This document shows, one piece after another, positions 28,500-38,002 of a stretch of 64,000 bases of DNA. Below the pieces are notes generated by a model. It worked only from the letters and a program-made list of their open reading frames with translations, searched no databases and had not been told where the DNA came from. Where the stretch lies: assembly GCF_025836975.1 (NCBI RefSeq), contig NZ_CP107548.1, positions 3,100,001 through 3,164,000 of the forward strand, read 5' to 3'. Source of the DNA: Pollutimonas sp. M17 (GTDB taxonomy: Bacteria; Pseudomonadota; Gammaproteobacteria; Burkholderiales; Burkholderiaceae_B). Position numbers and translations under genes: made by a program. The number at the start of each line of letters is the position of its first letter. The stretch's first letter is position 1.

Positions 28500-29885
28500 A
28501 TGCGTTACAGATCTCAATCGGTCGCCTATTGGTATTTCGCGCTAGCCATGATTCTTTTCGGGCTGCAGCTGGTCTTCGGCCTGCTCTCCGCTTCGAAATA
28601 CCTGGGTCCGGACCCGCTGCTGAACATCCTGCCTTTCGACGTCACCAAAACCATACACACCAACCTGCTGATCGTGTGGGTGCTGACCGGCTTCATGGGC
28701 GCCACCTACTGGATCGTATCCGACGAATCGCGCTCGGAACTGCACAGCGTCAAGCTGGCCTATATACAGCTTATCCTGTGGGCCATCATGGGCGTCACCG
28801 CCGTCATCGGCTATCTGTTCGGCTACGGCACCGGCAACAAGCTGCTGGAACAGCCTCTGCCGCACAAGCTGATCATCGTCGTCTGTATGCTGATCTTCCT
28901 GTACAACATCGGCATGACCATCAAGCGGTCGGGGCGCTTCACCACCACCGAGGGCGTGCTGCTGCTGGGCCTGGGCTCTTCGGCCGTGCTCTACCTGCCC
29001 GCCCTGCTGCACTACGAGAACTACGTGGTGTCCATCTTCTATCGCTGGTGGACCATACACCTGTGGGTGGAAGGCGTGTGGGAAATGATACAGGGCTCCT
29101 TCCTGGCCTACCTGCTGATACGCCTGTCGGGCGCCGACCGCGAGGTCCTGGAGAAGTGGCTGTACGTCATCGTGGGGCTGGTCTTCATCGCCGGCATCCT
29201 GGGCACGGCGCACCATTACTACTGGGTCGGAGTGCCGTCCTACTGGCTGCCGCTGGGCGGCTTCTTCAGCGCGCTTGAACCGGTGGCGCTGGTCGGCATG
29301 GCCATGTACGCCTACTTCGCCATACGGCGCACCGGCATGCGCCACCCCAACGGACTGGCCCTGCACTGGACCATAGGCAGCGCCGTCTTCACCCTGTTCG
29401 GCGCCGGCCTGCTGGGCCTGGCCCACACCTTCCCCGACATCAACAAATGGACGCATGGCACCCTGATCACCGCCATGCATGGCCACGCCGCCTTCTACGG
29501 CGCCTACGCCATGATCGTCATGGCCGTCATCAGCTACGCCATGCCCACCTTGCTGGTGGGCCGCAAGGAAGAAGGCAGCTCCATAGGCTACTGGGCCTTC
29601 TGGCTGCAGATCGCCGGCATGTTCGGCATGACGCTGTCCTTCGCCACCGCCGGCATCGGCCAGGTCTACCTGGAACGTGTCCTGGGCATAGGCTATCTGG
29701 ACGTTCAGCTGAAAATACAGATCCACTTCCTGATGCTGATCGCCACGGCGTCCCTGTTCGCCATCGGCGTGGGCCTGTTCATCTACGACTTCTTCCGCTA
29801 TGCGCCGCGGCTGACGCCGGTGGAAGACGTCGACTTGAACCACAACGTTCCGGCGAGCGGATTGGCCAATGAACAAGCCGGCTGA
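28500..29885 (+). CDS. norB: Nitric oxide reductase catalytic subunit NorB
   Basis: 461 aa, about twelve membrane helices. It carries the low-spin haem His in KTIHTNLLIVWV and the His pair of AMHGHAAFYG. The non-haem iron and glutamate set appears in IHLWVEGVWE and TAHHYYWVG, and a further glutamate in SALEPVALVGM. These residues distinguish cNOR from quinol NorZ (length also fits) and from cbb3 oxidases. It reduces two NO to N2O at the inner membrane. Stop overlaps the norQ start. Confidence 0.95.
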   Translation: MRYRSQSVAYWYFALAMILFGLQLVFGLLSASKYLGPDPLLNILPFDVTKTIHTNLLIVWVLTGFMGATYWIVSDESRSELHSVKLAYIQLILWAIMGVTAVIGYLFGYGTGNKLLEQPLPHKLIIVVCMLIFLYNIGMTIKRSGRFTTTEGVLLLGLGSSAVLYLPALLHYENYVVSIFYRWWTIHLWVEGVWEMIQGSFLAYLLIRLSGADREVLEKWLYVIVGLVFIAGILGTAHHYYWVGVPSYWLPLGGFFSALEPVALVGMAMYAYFAIRRTGMRHPNGLALHWTIGSAVFTLFGAGLLGLAHTFPDINKWTHGTLITAMHGHAAFYGAYAMIVMAVISYAMPTLLVGRKEEGSSIGYWAFWLQIAGMFGMTLSFATAGIGQVYLERVLGIGYLDVQLKIQIHFLMLIATASLFAIGVGLFIYDFFRYAPRLTPVEDVDLNHNVPASGLANEQAG

Positions 29886-30711
29886 CGTCCTGAGCCGCCT
29901 GCCCGGCGCGGCGGATGGGCGCGCCCCCGGCCGGGACCAGGCGCCCTACTACCTGCCCTTCGCCGACGAAGTCGAGCTGTTCCAGCAATGCCACCGCAAC
30001 GGCCTGGCCGTCATGCTGAAAGGGCCCACCGGCTGCGGCAAGACCCGTTTCGTGGAGCACATGGCCTGGCGGCTGGGCCGGCCGCTGATCACCGTGTCCT
30101 GCCACGACGACCTTAGCGCCAGTGACCTGATCGGGCGCTTCCTGATACGCCATGACAAGACCGTGTGGCAGGACGGCCCCCTGACCACCGCCGTGCGCAG
30201 CGGCGCCATCTGCTACCTGGATGAGGTCGTCGAAGCCCGCCAGGACACCATCGTCGTCCTGCACCCGCTGACCGACTACCGCCGCAGCCTGTCCATCGAC
30301 AAGACCGGTGAAACCCTGGAAGCCGCGCCCGGCTTCCAGCTGGTCGTGTCCTACAACCCCGGCTACCAGCGCATGCTGAAAGACCTAAAACCCAGTACGC
30401 GCCAGCGCTTCGTAGCCCTGGACTTCGACTTCCCCACCCCCGAACGCGAGGCTGACATCATCGTCCAGGAAAGCGGCGTAGCCCGCCCCACCGCCCAGGC
30501 CCTGGTAACGCTGGCGCACAAGCTGCGCGCCTTCCAGGACCGCGGCCTGGCCGAAGTGCCCAGCACCCGGCTGCTGGTCGCCACCGCGCAACTGATCGCC
30601 CAGGGCATTCCCGTGAAACGCGCCTGCCAGGTCGCCCTGGTATCGCCCCTATCGGACGACGCCTCGCTGGCCGGCGCCATGCGCGACCTGGTCGAGCTAA
30701 GCTTTCCGTAA
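29869..30711 (+). CDS. norQ: NorQ/CbbQ-type AAA+ ATPase
   Basis: 280 aa, starting inside the end of norB (17 bp overlap). Walker A GPTGCGKT at residues 52-59, Walker B AICYLDEVVEAR and sensor motif VVSYNPGYQ. MoxR-type chaperone ATPase that with NorD is needed to mature or activate NO reductase, probably by inserting the non-haem iron. Confidence 0.93.
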   Translation: MNKPADVLSRLPGAADGRAPGRDQAPYYLPFADEVELFQQCHRNGLAVMLKGPTGCGKTRFVEHMAWRLGRPLITVSCHDDLSASDLIGRFLIRHDKTVWQDGPLTTAVRSGAICYLDEVVEARQDTIVVLHPLTDYRRSLSIDKTGETLEAAPGFQLVVSYNPGYQRMLKDLKPSTRQRFVALDFDFPTPEREADIIVQESGVARPTAQALVTLAHKLRAFQDRGLAEVPSTRLLVATAQLIAQGIPVKRACQVALVSPLSDDASLAGAMRDLVELSFP

Positions 30712-30720
30712 CGCCGCGCC

Positions 30721-32763
30721 ATGGCCGAAGCGGAAGACGTCATCACCGATGCGGCCCGGCACGCCACCATCTATGCGCGCGAACTATGGCTGCGCAAACG
30801 CGGCAAGGCCCGCAACGAAGTGCCACCCATCATCCTGGCTCAGGCCGCGCCGCGCCTGGATTTGCTGGTCAACGCTGTCTTCGGGCAAAGCCACCCCTTG
30901 CGTGTGGCCCACCCGCCCGCCATACCCACCCTGCTCACCCGGTGGTTCCGCCGCCACGACGTCATGCCATCGACCGCCCCCGTGCCGGCCACCGACGGCA
31001 GTTCCATCTGGCTACCGAATACCGTTGGAGCCGGCAACCATAAACTGGCCATGGAACGCTTCCGCGTCATGGCCCTGCTACAAGCCATGCGCGTACAGCG
31101 CGGCAGCGCGCTTTTAACCGACGGCATCGCAACCCCGCGCATCCATGCCATCTACCTGTTGCTGGAGGCCTATGCCAGCGACCAGGTCCTGGCCGCCCTG
31201 CTGCCCGGCATCGCCCCCGCCATTAACGGCTTGCGGCTGGAGTGCCTGGCCGGCCGCCCCGCCGTGACGCGATTGCCGCAAGGCTGCCAACCCATCGAGC
31301 AATGGGTGCGGGCCATACTGCGCTGCCCCGTAGGACAAGCCGTTGCGGATATTCCCTTATGCCCCACCCCTTCGGCATCGCTTTCTACCGCCATGGAAAT
31401 GGCCCTGTCGCTGAAAGAGCATGACAGCGCCCAAGCGCGCGAGCCCCATGCGCAGGCCTTGTACAAAGACAGCTGGACCGGCGACCTGCTGCCGCCCGCC
31501 GATAATTCGGACGGCGCCGAGCACGCCACCGCGCCCAGCGACGATCAGCCTTCGTCCGCCCAGCCCCCGCGCAGCGCCCGCATGCCGCGCCGCCCCAAAG
31601 AGCGCAAGACCAATGAAGACGAGGACGACGACAAACAAGGCGTATGGATGGTGCAGACCAACGCCCCCATGGAAAAAGCCGAAGACCCCATGGGCATGCA
31701 GCGCCCCGCCGACCGCGATGAGCAAACCGCCGCCGAAGAATTCGCCGACGCCCTGTCGGAACTGCCCGAGGCCCGGCTGGTATCCACCCCCGGCAAACCG
31801 CGCGAAGTCCTGCTGTCCGACGACCCGCCCGACAAGCGCAGCCAGGCCGGCGCGCCGCCGCAGGCGCCCGAAGCCCAATGGCGCTACCCCGAATGGGACT
31901 ACCGCATCGACGGCTATCGCCACCCCGGCGCCACCGTCAGAATGCAGGCGCTGGAGCCTGGCCCACAAGCCTGGGTGGACGCCACCCTGAAGCGCCACCA
32001 GACCATGCTGGACACCCTGCGCAAGCGCTTCGAAATGCTGCGCGCCGAACGCGTCTGGCAACGCCGTCAACTGGACGGCGACGACATCGACCTGGACGCC
32101 TGCACCGAAGCCCTGGCCGACACCCGAGCCGGCCTGCCCATGCCCCAGGCACTATATAAACAGCAGCGCCCACAACGGCGCGACATGGCCATCATGCTGC
32201 TGATCGACATCAGCGGATCCACCGACTCATGGCTGTCCGCCAACCGGCGCATCATCGACGTCGAACGCGAAGCCCTGCTGCTGGTCGCCATCGCCCTGGA
32301 GCGCCTGGGCGAACCCTGTTCCATACAGGCCTTCTCCGGCGAAGGCCCGCAAAGCGTCACCGTCAACGCCATCAAGGACTTCAAGGAGCCCTACGGCAAC
32401 GACATCGCGCAGCGCATCGCCGCGCTAGAACCCCAGCACTACACCCGCGCCGGCGCCGCCCTGCGCCACGCCAGCGCCCTGCTGATGCAACAGCCCGCCC
32501 GGCATCGGCTGCTGTTGCTTTTGTCGGATGGCAAGCCCAATGATGTGGATCAGTATGAAGGGCGCTACGGCGTGGAGGATATGCGAAGGGCTGTCGAGGA
32601 AGCCAAGCAGCAAGGGATATTTCCCTTCTGCCTGACTATCGATAGGCAGGCGGCTGGGTATTTGCCGTCGATATTCGGGACCAGGCAGTATGCGCTACTG
32701 GGCAGGCCGGAAATGCTGCCGACCGTGCTGCTGGACTGGATGCGGCGGCTGATATCGCATTGA
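30721..32763 (+). CDS. norD: NorD-type VWA-domain protein
   Basis: 680 aa. The C-terminal von Willebrand factor A domain has the MIDAS motif DISGSTDSW near residue 496, with later TRAGAAL and LSDGKPND motifs. The N-terminal half is divergent and contains a charged low-complexity linker (KTNEDEDDDKQG). It partners with NorQ in NO reductase maturation. Start ATG at 30721 is 9 bp after the norQ stop. Slightly longer than the typical NorD, mostly in the linker. Confidence 0.92.
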   Translation: MAEAEDVITDAARHATIYARELWLRKRGKARNEVPPIILAQAAPRLDLLVNAVFGQSHPLRVAHPPAIPTLLTRWFRRHDVMPSTAPVPATDGSSIWLPNTVGAGNHKLAMERFRVMALLQAMRVQRGSALLTDGIATPRIHAIYLLLEAYASDQVLAALLPGIAPAINGLRLECLAGRPAVTRLPQGCQPIEQWVRAILRCPVGQAVADIPLCPTPSASLSTAMEMALSLKEHDSAQAREPHAQALYKDSWTGDLLPPADNSDGAEHATAPSDDQPSSAQPPRSARMPRRPKERKTNEDEDDDKQGVWMVQTNAPMEKAEDPMGMQRPADRDEQTAAEEFADALSELPEARLVSTPGKPREVLLSDDPPDKRSQAGAPPQAPEAQWRYPEWDYRIDGYRHPGATVRMQALEPGPQAWVDATLKRHQTMLDTLRKRFEMLRAERVWQRRQLDGDDIDLDACTEALADTRAGLPMPQALYKQQRPQRRDMAIMLLIDISGSTDSWLSANRRIIDVEREALLLVAIALERLGEPCSIQAFSGEGPQSVTVNAIKDFKEPYGNDIAQRIAALEPQHYTRAGAALRHASALLMQQPARHRLLLLLSDGKPNDVDQYEGRYGVEDMRRAVEEAKQQGIFPFCLTIDRQAAGYLPSIFGTRQYALLGRPEMLPTVLLDWMRRLISH

Positions 32764-32851
32764 CGGGCGGCCTTGTGCAAAAATCTTCAGCCCTGCGTAT
32801 AATTACGCCTTCCTGCCACGCGCCGCGTTCTGCCGCGCGACATACTCGAAT

Positions 32852-32936
32852 GCCCGGGTGGTGAAATTGGTAGACGCAGGGGACTCAAAATCCCCCGCCG
32901 CAAGGCGTGCCGGTTCGATTCCGGCCCCGGGCACCA
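32852..32936 (+). tRNA. tRNA-Leu (anticodon CAA)
   Basis: 85 nt with encoded CCA. Acceptor GCCCGGG/CCCGGGC, D-loop GGTAGACGC, anticodon stem GGGGA/TCCCC around CTCAAAA (anticodon CAA), long class-II variable arm CGCCGCAAGGCG, and T-loop GGTTCGATTCC. It decodes UUG. The decayed island starts directly downstream, as expected for an integration site. Confidence 0.95.
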
Positions 32937-33066
32937 CTCTAAAAATACCAATAAATTCAAGCTTTTAGAGCGGTTTATATTCCCACCCCAAGACTGGGGG
33001 ATTTTCCAAGTTTGCCAGCCAGGTACAGTTTCGGGCTCTACCCCATGTACGGGGGATGGGCATTCA

Positions 33067-33213
33067 CTAGACACGGTTGATCACACCGTTCCAACCGCAC
33101 TGAGCCAAGACCCTCATGCGGTAATTCTCAAAATTCCTGAATCCATACGCTCTACGTGAGAGCATCTCCATCTTCGTGTGGAACCTGGAACCCTTCGGTA
33201 ACTCCATTGGATT
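33067..33213 (-). pseudogene. ISL3-type transposase C-terminal fragment
   Basis: The complement encodes HTKMEMLSRRAYGFRNFENY followed by RMRVLAQCG before the stop at 33067. The AYGFRNFxNYRxRV signature occurs at the end of ISL3-family transposases. The catalytic part is absent, and the upstream frame switches to unrelated sequence. A relic only. Confidence 0.65.
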
Positions 33214-33295
33214 TAGTAAAGCGCCACATTCGCACAATGGGCTCCAGCCACGATCGTAACGTAGCGGCCAGCGCCTTGGCCGGACTTTGCTCAAA

Positions 33296-33420
33296 TTAAC
33301 GGATCAAGGCCGGGAATTTAGACAGCATCTGCTTGGCCCGCTTGGCCTTCAAGCTCTTCATGACCAGAAAGCAAGTGCGCCCATTCTTCACCAGCAGACG
33401 GTGTGAACCGGGGTTGGCAA
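33296..33420 (-). pseudogene. Unidentified C-terminal gene fragment
   Basis: The complement reads SHRLLVKNGRTCFLVMKSL then KAKRAKQMLSKFPALIR and a TAA stop. Lys-rich, protein-like and without a start. I cannot place it in a family; it probably derives from a lost gene of the mobile island. Confidence 0.35.
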
Positions 33421-33851
33421 GCGCAGCGCGCAGGCCCTAGGCTGGAAGCCGGGCCGAAGGCGTCAGCCGAGCAAAGCGAGGAAACGATGGAAGCCCGTCA
33501 GGGACGAGACTCGCACGCCGAGACTCAATGCGAAGCACGAGAGCGCGACCGGCCGTGTTCCCTGGCCGAGGACGCTCGGATTTCTAAGAGCAACTTCTTG
33601 GTGTCGATATGAGCCGAGGGAACCACTGCTCCTGCGACTTGACGCTACGGCACGAATCTGGTTACACTTTTTCTGCGGTTCAGCCGAACCGCGGGTGAGT
33701 TGCTCCCGTCAGTGCACGCACTGGACACCTGTCCGACCTGGCAAAACCAGCTTGAAGTACCCCAGTCTTTTTCCCGGCTTGGTATTGACTCCCGGAAAGC
33801 CGAACAACGCGTGCCGTTCTTCTTTGTGCTTTCCATGACGGAGCTCAATCC
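33421..33851. other. Island sequence without an intact gene
   Basis: About 430 bp upstream of the two-gene module. Short frames only. The GC-rich first part (33430-33600) has the look of conjugative-element DNA, and the last 200 bp should carry the promoter of the module. No palindrome stands out. Confidence 0.35.
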
Positions 33852-35588
33852 ATGGTAACGCCTACTTCAGGTTCATCGGCCGCCTCGGCCACAACCCCTC
33901 CCTATTCCGCTGCTTCGGCGGCCCCCCTGACCGACGAAGCACGCGCCGGTGCACTCTGGACTTTTCTCCAGGCCCGCGCACCACGATTCACTTTTGATCA
34001 AGCGCTCGAACTCGTCCGATCGCTGCACGTCGACCCGCGCGAGGATCACAAGACACTTGCCAAACGACTGCGCAAGGAGCTGCAAGAGCGGCGCATCGCG
34101 CTCAAGCATGTGAATGCCCTGCATGCTGCAGCCCGGCTAAACGGTCATGCCAGTTGGCACACTGACGACGAGCCAACCGTTGCGCGCCTGCGTTTCGAGG
34201 TGTTTGATAGCGGTACGCAGATACAGCAGTTCGAGTTTGCGTCCTGGAGCGAGCTTGCGGTAGCACTGCGCGCTTGGGCCGACAAGCTGTATACCCGTGG
34301 CGAGTTGCCATTAGGCGTGCTGACGATGAACTTTACGGGCCGCTCGCTGCGTTTCACGGTTCCCGTGCCCAAGCGAGGTGGAAGCGCGGGCCCAGGCCGC
34401 AACGAGCTGTGGCCGGTGGGCGGTGTCACACCGGTAGCTGACGATAACCCAGACTGGCTCACCGAAGCGCCGGCCGCGCTAGAGAAGCTACGCCGACACC
34501 TAGAGGAGACCAGCAAGGCCGTGCTGGACGGCTATGCCACGCTTTACCTGTGCGCCAATTCTCACGACCGGGCGGGCGACGTCAACGCCGTGACCGCCGG
34601 CGACGTCGTGAATTCGGAACTGGTGCTGCTGCGAGAGCCGGATGAAGACGATCCACACAGCGGCTACGAAATCGCTCGTGGCGACGAGTTGACCTGCTGG
34701 CACCAGTTGGAGCTGTCGCTGCGCCACGACCGGACTGAGCGCAAGCCAGCATCTATCGATGTGCGCATCCCACAAGAGGGGGTGGGCGCGTGGTTCGTCA
34801 ATGGCGCGCGCTATGTGTGGGCGCTCGACACACTAAAGCCTAGCGAATTCGTGCCAGGCCACATCAGCCGTCAACTCAGTATCTCGGATTGTGAGCGGCT
34901 GCTGCGTCGCTACAGGCTCGCTCGGCGCATCCATGACGGCGGCTTCCGCTACCACGACATGACCAAGCACGTCGACTATCTGGGAGAGGTGCCGGAGACG
35001 TGGCGTATCAACCTGCATCGGTTGCTGCATATCCTGAATGAGGCCGGCCTGACCTGGGAAGGCTACATTGAGAAGTTCGGCTCCGAGCCGCTGCCGATGA
35101 AAGCTGACCTGCCAGTGGGCTTTGTGATGCAGATGCTAAAGGATCTGGAGGTCGAAGAGCCAAACAAGGTGTTTGCTTGGCCAACGCTGGCCGAAATGGC
35201 GCCTGTCACGGATGACAAGCTGCTCTCCAGCCTATTGCCACGGGTGGACGTCGTGCGCTACGTCACGCCGCAGGACCTGGACGCTCAAACCGCAGCCAAC
35301 CTACATGAGGCCGTCAACGAGTTCGCCAGCGGGCTGCAGATGCAAAAGATGGCCGCCGCCGGGGGGCTGCCCCTGGAAAACGAACTGCCGTACCTTGTGT
35401 ACGCCAACGATGCCCAGGAGTTTCGCATGTCTGCGCAAGCCCTGGGCATGCGGCTGTATGTGGCGGTGTCACCGCACCTCATCTCAACCAAGAATCTGCT
35501 GCCGGAAGTGCAGGGAGTAAAAATGTGGCCGTGGGCGTTTGCGCACGCACTCCTTGTGCGCTACGAACGTAAAGGAGCGGCACAATGA
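33852..35588 (+). CDS. Accessory protein of unknown function (578 aa) with glyoxalase-superfamily-like N-terminal motif
   Basis: An Ala/Ser-rich start is followed by a helical segment with KHVNALHAAARLNGHASWH (about residues 78-96), resembling the short domain annotated as glyoxalase-superfamily in mobile-element and helicase proteins. I recognise no catalytic domain in the remaining 480 residues, which are well balanced in composition and look folded. The stop overlaps the next start by ATGA, so the two form one unit. It lies in the tRNA-Leu island beside HerA and ICE relics, where defence or element-maintenance genes are common. Function unknown. Confidence 0.6.
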   Translation: MVTPTSGSSAASATTPPYSAASAAPLTDEARAGALWTFLQARAPRFTFDQALELVRSLHVDPREDHKTLAKRLRKELQERRIALKHVNALHAAARLNGHASWHTDDEPTVARLRFEVFDSGTQIQQFEFASWSELAVALRAWADKLYTRGELPLGVLTMNFTGRSLRFTVPVPKRGGSAGPGRNELWPVGGVTPVADDNPDWLTEAPAALEKLRRHLEETSKAVLDGYATLYLCANSHDRAGDVNAVTAGDVVNSELVLLREPDEDDPHSGYEIARGDELTCWHQLELSLRHDRTERKPASIDVRIPQEGVGAWFVNGARYVWALDTLKPSEFVPGHISRQLSISDCERLLRRYRLARRIHDGGFRYHDMTKHVDYLGEVPETWRINLHRLLHILNEAGLTWEGYIEKFGSEPLPMKADLPVGFVMQMLKDLEVEEPNKVFAWPTLAEMAPVTDDKLLSSLLPRVDVVRYVTPQDLDAQTAANLHEAVNEFASGLQMQKMAAAGGLPLENELPYLVYANDAQEFRMSAQALGMRLYVAVSPHLISTKNLLPEVQGVKMWPWAFAHALLVRYERKGAAQ

Positions 35589-36556
35589 CGCCGACCGCCG
35601 AAAACCTGCGCACTCTCCTTGAAGCGCGCGACATTGACGGCTTTCTGACCGCCTTGGACGCCTACCGCCAACAACACCTGGGCGAGCCAGAGGTCACAGC
35701 CTTGACCCAACGCGTGTTCCCGCCACTGCTGCGCACTGCATTCCAGGAAGAACGCCTGCTGCCCGCCACCCTAGTTCGGCTCTACCGCATGGTGCGCTCC
35801 GGCAGGCTGGTACTCGTCGAGGATGACCTGCTGGTCGCCATCAACTCGCGCATCAACGGCGCGATCCGCGAGGCGGAGCCAGCGACGGATGCTCCAGTGC
35901 CCCCCTTGGTCACCGGGGAGGATGTCCGTCCGAAGGCGGTGCAGTGGTCACCCCCCTCGGCACCAAGCGGCCAGCCGCTGGCCGTGACAGAGATGAAGCG
36001 AATCGCGGTCGTCAACACCTTCACATTTGGCTCCTGGGCGGCAGCCGACGCATTCGACTTCCGCCGCAACGCCTGCGCCAGCCAGCAGGAGCGTGAGTTC
36101 CTGCACGCAGTCCGCCAGTTCTTCCCGTCGCTGCAAGCCTACCCCAACATGCCGTTGAAGAACTTCATCGACATCGGCAAGCTTGAAGCAACCGTTCCCG
36201 CGCGAGTCCGCAAATACGCCTGGTTGGCGCAGGTGGATGTCCTGCTGTGCACCACTGACGAAGACCCGGTGGCTGGCATCGAACTGGACTCCCTGCACCA
36301 TGATACCGAAGAGGCCATTGCGCGCGACGAGATGAAGAATATGCTTTTCGGGCTCGCCGGGCTGCACTTGGTGCGCATCAGGGCCGATGACGAGAGAGCC
36401 GTGCGGGCCGAAGATTTCTATGACCTGCTGATGGCCGAGTCCAAGACGCTGGATGCACTCAGGCCCAGGCGCCTGCGGCCAAGAAGGACCCACGACTTCC
36501 TGGTGCCTGCGGAGTCGGCTACATGCACAGCGCCTGCAAACATGGCACGGAGATAG
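35585..36556 (+). CDS. DUF2726-domain protein
   Basis: 323 aa, translationally coupled to the preceding gene. The C-terminal half has the DUF2726 pattern: ASQQEREFLHAVRQFFPSL, VDVLLCTTDEDPVAGIELD, SLHHD and KNMLFGLAGLHLVRIR. DUF2726 resembles the restriction-endonuclease-like fold (E-x-F, D-V-L, GIELD spacing), suggesting a nuclease-type core, but activity is unproven. The N-terminal 120 residues are unassigned. Probable partner of the 578-aa protein. Confidence 0.72.
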   Translation: MTPTAENLRTLLEARDIDGFLTALDAYRQQHLGEPEVTALTQRVFPPLLRTAFQEERLLPATLVRLYRMVRSGRLVLVEDDLLVAINSRINGAIREAEPATDAPVPPLVTGEDVRPKAVQWSPPSAPSGQPLAVTEMKRIAVVNTFTFGSWAAADAFDFRRNACASQQEREFLHAVRQFFPSLQAYPNMPLKNFIDIGKLEATVPARVRKYAWLAQVDVLLCTTDEDPVAGIELDSLHHDTEEAIARDEMKNMLFGLAGLHLVRIRADDERAVRAEDFYDLLMAESKTLDALRPRRLRPRRTHDFLVPAESATCTAPANMARR

Positions 36557-36558
36557 GC

Positions 36559-36888
36559 ATGGAAACAGGAAACTCCCCGTTGCAGCATGAGATCGACCAC
36601 CGCCTTCGGCCCGCCAAGCGGCGGGCGCAGGCGAGACCCGTTCCACGTGAGTCGCTTGCTCTCGACAAACCCGAGATCAAGGAGGTGATGGAACCGAGAC
36701 AGGCAGGCAGCCGATGGTGTCATTCCTGCTCCCGGAGCTTCTGCCTTTGCCCTGAGCAGGAAGCGCGCCGCGCCCGCGATCGCGAGGCGGCGCGCAAGAC
36801 GGATTCAGCGCTTCAGTCCGCAGCCGGTTCGATCATTGCCTGCAAGTGGTCGATTACCTCGGGTTCGACGAAAACGAATGGTTGTTGA
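36559..36888 (+). CDS. Possible small Cys-containing protein
   Basis: ATG at 36559, three bases after the DUF2726 stop and with GGAG upstream. About 109 aa, basic, with CHSCSRSFCLCPEQEA that could bind zinc. The 3' end overlaps the antisense ICE pseudogene, so the real end may be earlier. Supported only by spacing and a ribosome site. Confidence 0.35.
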   Translation: METGNSPLQHEIDHRLRPAKRRAQARPVPRESLALDKPEIKEVMEPRQAGSRWCHSCSRSFCLCPEQEARRARDREAARKTDSALQSAAGSIIACKWSITSGSTKTNGC

Positions 36889-37205
36889 GCCGAAATCGGT
36901 ACATTGAAGACTTTGGCAAACACTTCGCGCCTCAGGTGTGCCAACCAGCCTGTGCGATACGCTTGCTCAGGATCGATCCTGCCCAAGGACGGCACGCCGC
37001 TACGCTGCGGGCCGCATTCGACCAGGGCGATGAAACCCTCCTCGAACATACGCCCGTGTTCGGGGCACAGGCCCCAGCCCGTGACTGTGTGGCGCACCAT
37101 ACTCTGGCGCAGACGCTTGTCCAGCAAAATGTTGCCCGTGTCATACGGGCTGCCGCACGCCAGGCATACGCGCCGCTCCTATGAAACGTGGGATTTGTCG
37201 TTCAT
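36813..37205 (-). pseudogene. ICE-associated small protein broken by in-frame TAG
   Basis: From the ATG at 37205 the frame reads MNDKSHVS, then TAG at 37181-37179, and continues without frame change as ERRVCLACGSPYDTGNILLD and on to a stop at 36813. The body (ITGWGLCPEH-type motif TGWGLCPEHGRMFEEGF, EQAYRTGWLAHLRREVF) matches a small protein commonly found in integrative conjugative elements of proteobacteria. The zinc-like CxxC is retained. Either a nonsense mutation inactivated it or an internal GTG codon after the TAG is used. Confidence 0.65.
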
Positions 37206-37321
37206 GACCTTCTCCGGTTGCTGGGCGGAATTGCCCGAGAACCGAAGGGGCACGGCGCGGCGGACGCAATCACAGAGTCGCAGACGGCCGCCAGGCCGCA
37301 AGCGCAAAATGCGCGCCGCCC

Positions 37322-38002
37322 TTGAAAAACATCGGTGACGAGTTTTCAAAGACACCGCTTGACGCCTTCGGTCTGATTGCAAAGGAAGGCCGAAAATACA
37401 GTTTTACTTGTGTACTAGCAACGCAACGGCCTCGCGATATTCCAGAGGATGTGCTGAGCCAAATGGGTATGTTCATCGTACATAGATTAATCAATGGCCG
37501 CGACAGGAATGTTGTCGAGAAGGCTTGTGGAAATTTGGATGCGTCCGCTGCGGCATTTCTCCCAACATTGGGGCAAGGCGAGGCCATTGTTGTCGGTGTT
37601 GATTCGCCCATGCCTTTGCCAGTTGTGATTCGACGCCCTACGACTCCCCCCCCCAGTCTAGAGGAGCTGATTACGAGAACCTCTGAAATGCACAACTGGC
37701 ATAAGTGTGGCCTGGCATATTGGATTAAGAATTCCCTTCGTGAGCTTCTAATCCCCACCGTGAACGCTTCCAGCATGTTCGGGGCCAGCATCTCGCCATC
37801 GACAGGCTTATCCGCCATTGGCTCGGTATCCTCCGGAACGTCCTGGCCTGCGTTTTCTCCGGCGTGGTTCCCGGATCTTCGACCTGGAAGATGGTGGATA
37901 TCCAGACGGTGCCATCGAGCGACTACCTCACACGTAGATAGTCAAGGTTCTATTGTTGCTAATCCAAAAGCCATAAGCCCGTCGGAATCGGATATTAGGT
38001 AA
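37322..38002 (+). pseudogene. HerA-like ATPase, C-terminal fragment fused to unrelated sequence
   Basis: Residues 1 to about 120 (TPLDAFGLIAKEGRKYSF, VLATQRPRDIPEDVLSQMG, FIVHRLINGRDR, LPTLGQGEAIVVG) match the C-terminal part of HerA/DUF87 helicases, including the ATQRP motif that follows Walker B. The Walker A and B portion is missing. After about 37690 the frame has no similarity to HerA and no gene-like composition. HerA proteins act in recombination and in anti-phage systems with nuclease or Sir2 partners. This copy cannot be functional. Confidence 0.72.

Noticed and set aside
28542-29876. 444-codon frame antisense to norB
   Set aside because: Composition rich in His, Gln, Asp and Gly expected from the reverse of a membrane-protein gene; norB itself is certain.
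33852-36556. Calling the two-gene module a defence system
   Set aside because: Context is suggestive, but no catalytic domain of a known defence family was recognised in the first protein and DUF2726 activity is unproven.
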